The notes under the pieces are model-generated. The model made no database searches. It was not told where the DNA came from and saw only the letters and a program-made list of their open reading frames with translations. Positions 9,101 to 17,106 of a stretch of DNA of 64,000 nt are shown in pieces (within the stretch, counting starts at the first letter, position 1; each line of letters opens with the position of its first letter). The stretch spans positions 4,898,001 through 4,962,000 of the forward strand of contig NZ_CP133771.1 of NCBI RefSeq assembly GCF_031348265.1. The letters run 5' to 3'. The DNA comes from Streptomyces collinus (lineage in GTDB: Bacteria; Actinomycetota; Actinomycetes; Streptomycetales; Streptomycetaceae). The position numbers and the translations under genes are program-made.

Positions 9101-12100
9101 TCCCGGCGACGTTCGTCACCCTCGACGCGCTGCCGCTGACCGACAACGGCAAGCTCGACGCCAAGGCGCTGCCCGCGCCCGCCACGCGCGCGGCCGCGTC
9201 CGAGTACGCCGCGCCGCGCTCCGGCCTGGAGGAGCGCACCGCCGCCGTCTGGGCCGAGGTCCTCGGTGTCGACCGGGTCGGCATCCACGACAGCTTCTTC
9301 GACCTGGGCGGGCACTCCCTGCGCGCCATCACCCTGGCCGGACGGCTGCGCGAGGCGGGACTCGACGTCGGCGTCCGCGACCTCTTCGAGTACCGCACCG
9401 TGGCGCTGCTGTGCGAGCAGCTCGCCGACCGGGCGCCGGTCACCACCACGCACGGCGTACGCCCGTTCGCCCTCATCGGCGACGAGGACCGGGCCCGGCT
9501 GCCCGAAGGCGTCGTGGACGCCTACCCGATGTCGCAGGTGCAGATCGGCATGGTCGTCGAGATGCTCAGCGACAGCGGCCGGCACCCGTACCACAACGTC
9601 ACCTCCTTCCGGGTCCCCGACGACCGCTCCTTCGACATCGAGGCGCTGCGCGCGTCGGTCGCCTCGGCCGTCGCCCGGCACGAGGTGCTGCGCACGTCCT
9701 TCGACCTCAACTCCTACGCCGTGCCGATGCAGTTGGTGCACGAGCAGGTCGAACTGCCGGTGGAGGGACGCGATCTGCGGGGCCTCGGCGACGAGGGGGT
9801 GCGGGACGCGCTGCGCGCCTTCACCGCGGAGGAGCGCTCCCGGCTGATCCCGCTGGACAGCGCGCCGCAGCTGCGCTTGTACGGCACGGCCTGCGACGAC
9901 GGCAGCTGGTGGCTGACGATCACCGAGTGCCACGCGATCCTCGACGGCTGGAGCCACCACTCCCTCCTGATGGAGATCGTCGAGGGCTACCACCGGGTCC
10001 GCGACGGGCGGCCCGTGGACGCGCCGGCCGCCCCCGCCGTGCGGTTCGCCGACTTCATCGCCGCCGAGGTCGCCTCCCGCGAGGCCGGCGACGACCGGGC
10101 GTACTGGACCGGCATCATCGAGGGCCACACGCCCTTCACGCTCCCCGAGGCCTGGGCGGGCGATGGGGTCGCGGGTGCCCCGCACCGGGTCAAGGTCCCC
10201 TTCCACGACCTGGAGCCGCAGCTGCGGGCCCTGGCGTCCACCGCCGGCGCCTCGCTCAAGAGCGTGCTGCACGCCGCCCATCTGAAGGTCCTCAGCACGG
10301 TCACCGGTGACGAGCGCTTCTTCACCGGCCTGGTGTGCAACGCCCGCCCCGAGGCCCTCGGCGCCGACGGCCTGTACGGCATGCACCTCAACACGCTGCC
10401 GTTCGCCTTCGACGGCGCCTCCGGAACCTGGCGCGACCTGGTGCGCCGGGTCTTCGAGCGCGAGGTCGAACTGTGGCCGCACCGCGGCTACCCGATGCCC
10501 GACATCCAGCGGCAGGCCGAGGAGGGGCAGCGGCTCGTCTCGGTCCGCTTCAGCTACCACGACTTCGATCAGGTCGACCGCGACCGGGTCGACTACCTGG
10601 CGAGCATCGACGACAGTCCCACCGAGTTCCCGCTCGGCGTCTCGGCCCGCCTGGGCCACCTGTTCCTGACCGGCGGTCGCAAGCACGTCTCCGCCGAGGC
10701 CCTGGAGCGCCTCGCGGGCACCCTGCGCGAGGTCCTCGTGGCGATGGCCGCGGACCCGGAGGGCGATGCGGATGCCTCGTACCTCCCCTCCGCCACCAGG
10801 AGGACGCTCCTGGAACAGGGCACGGGCGAGCGTGCCGACTTCGGTGACGCGAGTATCTGCGCCCGCTTCGAGGAGCAGGCCGCCCGCACTCCCGAGGCGC
10901 CCGCGGTCGGTTTCGCCGGTGAGGTGGTGACGTACGCGCAGCTCGATGTGCGGGCCAACCAGATCGCTCACCATCTGCGTGCGTCCGGGGTGAGTGGCCC
11001 TGGCTCCGTGGTGGGTGTGCTGCTCGACCGCGGACCGAACCTGGTGGCGAGTCTGCTGGGGGTGTGGAAGGCGGGCGCGGCGTATGTGCCGATCGATCCG
11101 TCCTATCCGGCGGAGCGGATCGTCTCGATGCTGGAGAGCGCGGAGGCGGGCACCGTCCTGACGCATTCCGCGTACGCGGATCGTTTCGGTGGTGACCTGG
11201 ACGTGATCCTGGTGGACTGGGATGCGTCCGTGATCGATGGGCGGTCGCGGTCCGCGCCGGAGCGTGCGGAGGATGCGGAGGCGCTGGCCTATGTCATCTT
11301 CACGTCGGGTTCGACGGGCCGGCCGAAGGGTGTGGCGGTCACGCACCGGGGTCTGGCCAACCATGTCGCCTGGGCGGCGCGGGATCTGGCCTCGCGGGGG
11401 ACGACGGGTGCGCCGCTGTTCTCCTCGGTCGCCTTCGACCTGGTCGTCCCGAACCTGTGGGCGCCGCTGGTCACGGGTCAGCGGGTGCACACCATCGCGC
11501 AGGACACCGACACGGCCGACCTGGCACGGGAGTTGGTGGCGGCGGGCCCGTTCAGCTTCATCAAGCTGACCCCCGGGCACGTCGACGTCCTGGCCTCCCA
11601 GCTGACCGCGGAGCAGGCCTCCGCTCTGGCGCCGGTACTGGTGATCGCCGGTGAGGCGCTGACGCGGACGACGGTGGAGCGGTGGCGGGCGCTGGCGCCC
11701 GGGACCGACCTCGTCAACGAGTACGGGCCGACCGAGGCGTCCGTCGGCACCTGCGTCTTCCCCGTCACCGAAGCCGAGATCGGCGAGGTCATGCCGATCG
11801 GCCATCCGCTGCCGAACATGACGATGTACGTCCTGGACGCGCGCCTCGACCAGGTCGCGGTCGGTGTCGCGGGCGAGCTGTACGTCGGCGGTACCGGCGT
11901 GGCGCGCGGCTACGCGGGCCGGCCCGGTCTGACGGCGGAGCGGTTCGTGCCGGACCCGTACGGGCCGGCGGGCGCTCGCCTGTACCGCACCGGTGACCTC
12001 GTTCGTACCCGTCCGGACGGCGCCGTGGAGTTCCTCGGCCGCCTCGACGACCAGGTGAAGATCCGCGGCTATCGCATCGAACCCGGCGAGATCCAGACCG

Positions 12101-15100
12101 TCGTCGCCGAGCACCCGGCGGTCCGTGAGGCGGTCGTCGTCCCGCACGAGACGGCGACGGGAGACATCCAGCTCGTCGCGTACTACGTCCCGTCCGGCGC
12201 GGCGGGCACGAGTGCCGCCGAACTCGCCGAGCACAGCGGTGCCCGGCTGCCCGACTACATGCTCCCGGCGACCTACATCGCCCTCGACGAGATCCCCCTC
12301 AACGCCAACGGCAAGACCGACAGGCGGGCCCTGCCCGCGCCGGACGACACCGGCCTCGACGGCGGCACGTCCTATGTCGCGCCCCGCACCATCACCGAGG
12401 CACAGGTGGCGGCCATCTGGGCGCAGGTCCTCGGCCTGGAGCGGGTCGGCGTCCTGGACGGCTTCTTCGACCTGGGCGGCCACTCCATCCGCGCGGTCGC
12501 CCTGGTCGGCGCCCTGCGTACGGCCGGCTTCGACATCGGCGTGCGGGAGGTCTTCGAGTACCGCACGGTCGCCGAGCTGAGCGAGTTCCTCACCGGGCGC
12601 CCGGCGCCGCAGGAGACCGCCGCGCCCGTCGAGCCCTTCGCGCTGCTCGCCGACGAGGACCGGGCCGGGCTGCCCGAGGGCGCCGTGGACGCGTACCCGA
12701 TGTCGCAGGTCCAGCTCGGCATGCTCGTCGAGATGCTCGCCGACGACGAACGGCGGGTCTACCTGAACGTCGCGTCGTTCCGCATCACCGACGGCACCCC
12801 GTTCGAAGCGGACGCCCTGCGCGCCGCCCTCGACGTGGTCACCGAGCGGCACGAGATGCTGCGGACCTCTTTCGACCTGGACTCCTTCACCCAGCCGCTG
12901 CAGATCGTGCACCCGAAGGCCCGGATCCCGCTGGCCGTCGAGGACCTGCGGCAGCTGTCGGAGGGCGCCCGCGAGCTGCGCGTACGGGACATCATGCGCG
13001 AGGAGCGGGCCCGCGGGCTCGATCTCGCGACGGCCCCGCTGCTGCGCATGACCGCGCAGGTCGAGGCCGACGACTCCTGGCGACTCGTCGTCACCGTCTC
13101 GCACGCCATCACCGAGGGCTGGAGCCACCGCGCCCTCCTGATGGAGCTCCTCGACGTCTACCGCACCCTGCGCGAAGGGGGTGTCCCCGCTCCCGCCGAG
13201 GCCACGCCGGTGCGGTACGCCGACTTCATCGCGGCCGAACTGGCCTCCCTGGACTCGGCGGAGGACCGGACGTACTGGCAGGACCTCATCGGCCGGTACG
13301 CACCGTTCGCGCTGCCCGCCGACTGGGCCGGGGACCCCGCAGAGCCGAGCGAGAAGTACCGGCTCGCCGTGCCCGTGCACGACCTCGAACCGCGCCTGCG
13401 CGCCCTCGCCACCCAGGCGCGGGCATCGTTCAAGAGCGTGCTGCTCGCCGCCCACCTGAAGGTCATGAGCACCCTCACCGAGGAGGACGGCTTCTTCAGC
13501 GGCCTGGTGTGCAGTGCCCGCCCGGAGTCGCCCGGCGCGGAACGCGTCTACGGCATGTACCTCAACACCCTGCCGTTCGCCTTCGACCGCACCGCGGGCA
13601 ACTGGACCGACCTGGTCCGCCAGGTCTTCACCCGCGAGGCCGAGGTCTGGGACCGCCGACGGTTCCCGATGCCGGTCATCCAGCGGGACGCGGGCGCCGG
13701 CCGCCTGCTCCACGTCCGGTTCAGCTACCAGGACTTCGACCACGTCGACGACAAGCTCGTCGACGCCGGGGCCAGCGGTGGCGAGGGCGGCACCGAGTTC
13801 GCGCTCGCGGTCTCCGCGGTCTCCGGGCACCTGCTGCTCACCACGCACACCCACGCCCTGGCCCGTGAGCAGGGCGAGCGCCTGACCGCCCTGTACCGGC
13901 AGGTCCTGGAGGCCATGGCCGGCGACCCGCAGGGCAGCGCCCAGGACACCTACCTGCCCGCACCGGAGCGGGAGTGGCTGCTCGCGCAGAACGACTCGGC
14001 CCGCGACTTCCCGGAAGCGACCGTCCTGCAGCGCTTCGAGGAGCAGGTGGCCCGCACCCCCGACGCCGTCGCCGTACGGCACGCCGGCGGCGAGCTGTCG
14101 TACGCCGAACTCGACGCCAGGGCCACCCGGTTCGCCTACCGGCTGCGCGCGGCGGGCGTCGGCGCCGAGTCCACGGTGGGCGTGCTGCTCGACCGCGGAC
14201 CGGACCTGCTCGCGACGCTGCTCGCGGTGTGGAAGGCGGGCGGCGCCTACGTGCCGATCGACCCGTCCTACCCGGCCGAGCGCATCGCCTCCATGTGCGA
14301 GAGCGCGGCCGCGCAGCTCGCCGTGACGCAGGAGGGCTACGCGGACCGCTTCCCCGCCTCCGTGCCGGTGCTGGACGTCGCCGGACCGGCCGGCAGCGAC
14401 GGCGAGTTCGGCGCGGTGGCCCGGGTCGACGACCCCGAGCGGCTCGCCTACGTCATCTTCACCTCCGGTTCCACCGGGCGGCCCAAGGGCGTCCAGGTCC
14501 CGCACCGGGGCCTGGCCAACCACGTCGCGTGGGCGGCGGACGAGCTCGCCGTACGGGGCACCGGCGGTGCGCCGCTGTTCTCCTCGGTCGCCTTCGACCT
14601 GGTCGTCCCCAACCTGTGGGGGCCGCTGGTCACCGGCCAGGCCGTGCACGTCGTCCCGCAGGACACGCTGCCCGCCGACCTGCCGGCGGCGCTGCTCGAC
14701 GGCGGCCCGTACAGCTTCGTCAAGCTGACCCCGGGCCACCTGGACATCATCACCGAGCAGCTCACCACCGAGCAGGTCGACCGGCTCAGCCGGGTCTACG
14801 TCGTCGCGGGCGAGGCCCTGCCGGGCTCCACCGCCAACCGGTCCCTCGAAGTCCTCGGCTCCGGCCGCATGATCAACGAGTACGGGCCGACCGAGGCGTC
14901 CGTGGGCTCCACCATCCACCCCGTCACCGACCATGTCGCGCTCGACGTCGTCCCGATCGGCCGCCCGCTGCCCAACATGACGGCGTACGTCCTGGACGCG
15001 GCGATGCGCGAGGTGCCGGCCGGTGTCGTCGGCGAGCTGTACGTCGGCGGCACGGGCGTGGCGCGCGGCTACGCGGGCCGCCCCGACCTGACGGCCGAGC

Positions 15101-17106
15101 GGTTCGTGCCCGACCCGTACGGGCCGGCGGGCAGCCGCCTGTACCGCACGGGCGACCGGGTCCGGATGCGGGCCGACGGGAACATCGAGTTCCTCGGCCG
15201 CCTCGACGACCAGGTCAAGATCCGCGGCTACCGCGTCGAACTCGGCGAGGTCCAGGCCGTGCTGGCGGCCCACCCGGCCGTCCGGGACGCCGTGGTCGCC
15301 GTGCACGAGCCGACGCCCGGCGACAGGCGACTCGTCGCCTACTGCGTGCCCGCGGAAGGACGGCCGCTGCCGGACGCCGCGGCTCTCGCCGAGGACTGCG
15401 GGGCGCTGCTGCCGGAGTACATGGTGCCCTCCGCGTTCGTCGCCCTGGACGCGATCCCGCTCAACGCCAACGGCAAGGTCGACCGCAAGGCGCTGGCCGC
15501 GCCCGACCGTTCGGCGATGCGCTCGGGCCGCGAGTTCGTGGCGCCGCGCACCGACACGGAACGCACGCTCGCCAAGATCTGGTCCGAGGTGCTCGGTGTC
15601 GACGAGATCGGTGTGCACGACGAGTTCTTCGAGCTCGGCGGACACTCGATCCTGATGATCCAGGTGCTCGCGGCGGCCCGCCGCGAGGGTCTCGCGGTCT
15701 CGGTCTGGCGCATGTACCAGCACGGCACGCTCGTCGACCTGGCCGCGGCCATCGACGAGGACAGGGCGGCCGCCGCCGCGGAGGAGGCCGCCAAGGCCGC
15801 CCAGGCCGCCAAGACCGCCGAGGCGCAGCCCGCACCGGTCGAGGTCCCGGCCGAGCTGCTCGCCTCACTTCTGCGGCAGGCCGCCGGCGGCGACGCCACG
15901 CGCCTCACCGAGGGGCCGCTCGCCCAGGTCGCGGCCCTGCTCGGCGGAGCGCCGGCCACCGCCGAAGCCCAGGAGACGGTCGCTCTCGACGACCTGGACG
16001 CCCTCATGGCCGAGCACCGGGTGCCCGGCGTGAGCCTGGCCCTGCTCGGCGCGGACGGCTCGGTGCGCACCCACGCGGCCGGCGTCCTCGCGGTGGACGG
16101 CGACCGTCCGGTGACCCCGGACACGCTGTTCCAGGTCGGTTCGATCAGCAAGCACGTGGCGGCGTTCGCGACCCTGCGGCTCGTCGCCGAGGGGCACATC
16201 GGCCTCGACGACTCCATCGACACGCACCTGACGTCCTGGCGCCTCGACGATTTGGACTCGGCACCCGGCGCGGTGACCGTCCGGCACCTGCTCGGGCACA
16301 CCGCCGGGCTCGCCCGGCACCGCAGCGTCGGATTCCCGCCGGGCGGCGAGGTCCCCACCCTGCTGGACCTCCTGGAGGGCACGGGCGCGGTCTCGACCCC
16401 GCGCGTGCGCCGCCAGCTGGTGCCCGGCTCCACGTTCCGCAAGTCCAGCACCCACTACTGGGTCCTCCAGCAGCTCCTGGAGGACGTCACCGGTGAGGCG
16501 TTCCAGGACCTCGCGCACCGCCTGGTCCTCGCGCCGCTCGGCATGACGGGCAGCAGCTTCGACCAGGACTTCCCGCGCACGTCGGGGCGGCCGGTGGCAC
16601 TCGGCCACCACGTCAAGGGCGTGGCCATGGAAGGGGGCTGGCGCGAACGCGCCCACCTCGCCGCCGCCGGACTGTGGACGACGGCCGAGGACATCGCCCG
16701 GCTCGCCCGGCAGGTGCGGGCCTCACTCCTGGGCCACGAGGGGGCGCTGCTGCCCCGCTCAGTCGCCCAGGAACTGCTCGCCACCCACCCGGGCAGCTTC
16801 TACGGCCTCGGCACCATCGTCGACGACACCGGCGGCGACGCCGAGTTCGGGCACGGCGGCGAACCCGCCGGCTACTGGAACCTCTCGCTCTCCCACCTCG
16901 GCAGCGGCGTCGGCCTGGTCGCCCTCACCAACTCCGACAGCGGCAAGGGAGTCGTGAAGCATCTGACCGCCCGGATCGGAAAGCACGAAGAGGCCTTCGG
17001 CAAGGGCGAGTTGATGGCGGACTGGGCGGCCGCCGGCACCGGCTCCGCCGCCCCCGCCGATCACCCGCTGCTCAGCCCCGTCGTCACCGACGAGGAGCGG
17101 TCATGA
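6157..17106 (+). CDS. NRPS subunit 2, three modules with fused beta-lactamase/PBP-fold serine hydrolase (C-A-T-C-A-T-C-A-T-hydrolase)
   Basis: A 3649-residue protein. Order: basic N-terminal helix (about 12-40), C3 (43-470, HHIACDA near 176), A3 (502-1000), T3 (GGHSL near 1050), C4 (1123-1530, CHAILDG near 1258), A4 (1562-2062), T4 (GGHSI near 2106), C5 (2181-2600, SHAITEG near 2315), A5 (2618-3115), T5 (GGHSI near 3160), an Ala/Lys/Glu-rich linker (3202-3277), then a beta-lactamase/PBP-like domain (about 3280-3640). By-eye codes: A3 D-F-W-N-V-G-M-V-H (matches Thr); A4 and A5 both D-L-P-K-V-A-E-V-G (Asn-like). The hydrolase has SISK (Ser3329, Lys3332) and HGG (His3566), but KSS at 3429-3431 where family members have YxN. 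No alpha/beta thioesterase is present, so this domain is the likely release or cyclisation enzyme. The stop overlaps the next ATG (ATGA). Confidence 0.97.
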   Translation: MSTGANTPPGIDTDEARDAIVRQRLAGRRRARRSAIPKADRNAPLRLSYGQEQMWFLNRLDPDSTQYLVPLLVRLTGALDAGVLADAWQRLTDRHEILRTRYGLHGEEPVQIVSERERVTLPLEDLTHLPEGEREARARAIVTGEIFVPFDLERDLPVRARLIRLGDAEHVLAVVFHHIACDAWSTEIVGQELSALYGALVKGEEPRLPDVAVQYADFAAWQRAEMSGATLERHLDHWKSELAGITPIELPTDRPRKAVRDARGDTVAFSVPAALAGRVQEFARERAATPFMVVLAAFQSLLARHTGSADVTVGTVVSGRGRPELQGMLGYGINTLALRGRWADGTSFRDLVDATKGTVLGAFDHQGVPFARLIDAVQPERDLSRNPLFDVVLTMHGERTGAFALPGVAAEPYRAEGDAAKYDLDLQLRQDADGTLHGHLEYAVELFDRATAERLTGQLVRLLDVATADPDADLARLAFLGADEVRLLTQGAAVTGEVTRTVHRAFEEQVARTPDAVAVHAAGETLTYAELNERANRIAHHLVGLGVGQETLVGVCLERGADLMPALLGVLKAGGAYLPLDPSQPADRIGYMLRDAAAPVVVTERAHAELLNGLHDGPVLVLDAEEDRAVLAGRPVTDPAPRTDADSLIYVIYTSGSTGRPKGVGLTHANVERLFTVCADQTGFRTDDVWTLFHSYAFDFSVWEMWGALLHGGRLVVVPKDVSRDPSAFLDLLVEQRVTVLNQTPSAFRALVAAAREGDPRIGELALRTVVFGGEKLEVADLRPWADRLGLDAPTLVNMYGITETTVHVTYHLLDEDDLARGSVSPVGVPLDDLAVRILDAHGNLAPIGVPGEIHVAGRGVARGYRGRPALTAERFVPDPYGAPGDRLYRSGDVARRLADGSLEFLGRNDAQVKIRGFRIELGEINAALTAQDGVRDAVVLVREDTPGDKQLVAYVVPADGAAPDPAGLRALLARELPEYMIPATFVTLDALPLTDNGKLDAKALPAPATRAAASEYAAPRSGLEERTAAVWAEVLGVDRVGIHDSFFDLGGHSLRAITLAGRLREAGLDVGVRDLFEYRTVALLCEQLADRAPVTTTHGVRPFALIGDEDRARLPEGVVDAYPMSQVQIGMVVEMLSDSGRHPYHNVTSFRVPDDRSFDIEALRASVASAVARHEVLRTSFDLNSYAVPMQLVHEQVELPVEGRDLRGLGDEGVRDALRAFTAEERSRLIPLDSAPQLRLYGTACDDGSWWLTITECHAILDGWSHHSLLMEIVEGYHRVRDGRPVDAPAAPAVRFADFIAAEVASREAGDDRAYWTGIIEGHTPFTLPEAWAGDGVAGAPHRVKVPFHDLEPQLRALASTAGASLKSVLHAAHLKVLSTVTGDERFFTGLVCNARPEALGADGLYGMHLNTLPFAFDGASGTWRDLVRRVFEREVELWPHRGYPMPDIQRQAEEGQRLVSVRFSYHDFDQVDRDRVDYLASIDDSPTEFPLGVSARLGHLFLTGGRKHVSAEALERLAGTLREVLVAMAADPEGDADASYLPSATRRTLLEQGTGERADFGDASICARFEEQAARTPEAPAVGFAGEVVTYAQLDVRANQIAHHLRASGVSGPGSVVGVLLDRGPNLVASLLGVWKAGAAYVPIDPSYPAERIVSMLESAEAGTVLTHSAYADRFGGDLDVILVDWDASVIDGRSRSAPERAEDAEALAYVIFTSGSTGRPKGVAVTHRGLANHVAWAARDLASRGTTGAPLFSSVAFDLVVPNLWAPLVTGQRVHTIAQDTDTADLARELVAAGPFSFIKLTPGHVDVLASQLTAEQASALAPVLVIAGEALTRTTVERWRALAPGTDLVNEYGPTEASVGTCVFPVTEAEIGEVMPIGHPLPNMTMYVLDARLDQVAVGVAGELYVGGTGVARGYAGRPGLTAERFVPDPYGPAGARLYRTGDLVRTRPDGAVEFLGRLDDQVKIRGYRIEPGEIQTVVAEHPAVREAVVVPHETATGDIQLVAYYVPSGAAGTSAAELAEHSGARLPDYMLPATYIALDEIPLNANGKTDRRALPAPDDTGLDGGTSYVAPRTITEAQVAAIWAQVLGLERVGVLDGFFDLGGHSIRAVALVGALRTAGFDIGVREVFEYRTVAELSEFLTGRPAPQETAAPVEPFALLADEDRAGLPEGAVDAYPMSQVQLGMLVEMLADDERRVYLNVASFRITDGTPFEADALRAALDVVTERHEMLRTSFDLDSFTQPLQIVHPKARIPLAVEDLRQLSEGARELRVRDIMREERARGLDLATAPLLRMTAQVEADDSWRLVVTVSHAITEGWSHRALLMELLDVYRTLREGGVPAPAEATPVRYADFIAAELASLDSAEDRTYWQDLIGRYAPFALPADWAGDPAEPSEKYRLAVPVHDLEPRLRALATQARASFKSVLLAAHLKVMSTLTEEDGFFSGLVCSARPESPGAERVYGMYLNTLPFAFDRTAGNWTDLVRQVFTREAEVWDRRRFPMPVIQRDAGAGRLLHVRFSYQDFDHVDDKLVDAGASGGEGGTEFALAVSAVSGHLLLTTHTHALAREQGERLTALYRQVLEAMAGDPQGSAQDTYLPAPEREWLLAQNDSARDFPEATVLQRFEEQVARTPDAVAVRHAGGELSYAELDARATRFAYRLRAAGVGAESTVGVLLDRGPDLLATLLAVWKAGGAYVPIDPSYPAERIASMCESAAAQLAVTQEGYADRFPASVPVLDVAGPAGSDGEFGAVARVDDPERLAYVIFTSGSTGRPKGVQVPHRGLANHVAWAADELAVRGTGGAPLFSSVAFDLVVPNLWGPLVTGQAVHVVPQDTLPADLPAALLDGGPYSFVKLTPGHLDIITEQLTTEQVDRLSRVYVVAGEALPGSTANRSLEVLGSGRMINEYGPTEASVGSTIHPVTDHVALDVVPIGRPLPNMTAYVLDAAMREVPAGVVGELYVGGTGVARGYAGRPDLTAERFVPDPYGPAGSRLYRTGDRVRMRADGNIEFLGRLDDQVKIRGYRVELGEVQAVLAAHPAVRDAVVAVHEPTPGDRRLVAYCVPAEGRPLPDAAALAEDCGALLPEYMVPSAFVALDAIPLNANGKVDRKALAAPDRSAMRSGREFVAPRTDTERTLAKIWSEVLGVDEIGVHDEFFELGGHSILMIQVLAAARREGLAVSVWRMYQHGTLVDLAAAIDEDRAAAAAEEAAKAAQAAKTAEAQPAPVEVPAELLASLLRQAAGGDATRLTEGPLAQVAALLGGAPATAEAQETVALDDLDALMAEHRVPGVSLALLGADGSVRTHAAGVLAVDGDRPVTPDTLFQVGSISKHVAAFATLRLVAEGHIGLDDSIDTHLTSWRLDDLDSAPGAVTVRHLLGHTAGLARHRSVGFPPGGEVPTLLDLLEGTGAVSTPRVRRQLVPGSTFRKSSTHYWVLQQLLEDVTGEAFQDLAHRLVLAPLGMTGSSFDQDFPRTSGRPVALGHHVKGVAMEGGWRERAHLAAAGLWTTAEDIARLARQVRASLLGHEGALLPRSVAQELLATHPGSFYGLGTIVDDTGGDAEFGHGGEPAGYWNLSLSHLGSGVGLVALTNSDSGKGVVKHLTARIGKHEEAFGKGELMADWAAAGTGSAAPADHPLLSPVVTDEERS
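10837..12346 (+). repeat. 1.5-kb direct repeat, copy 2 (A4 domain region of NRPS subunit 2)
   Basis: Second copy of the adenylation-domain block at 4100-5612, colinear with an offset of about 6.73 kb. The two copies share the same by-eye specificity code. The module 5 A domain carries the same code but has ordinary Streptomyces codon usage and is clearly more diverged in DNA, so it is an older relative. Confidence 0.9.

Noticed and set aside
902..15723. Very long open frames on the minus strand across the NRPS genes
   Set aside because: They lie opposite NRPS domains with perfect motifs on the plus strand. Their translations are Arg/Gly/Val/His-rich mirror sequence with no domains, a known artefact of high-GC coding DNA.
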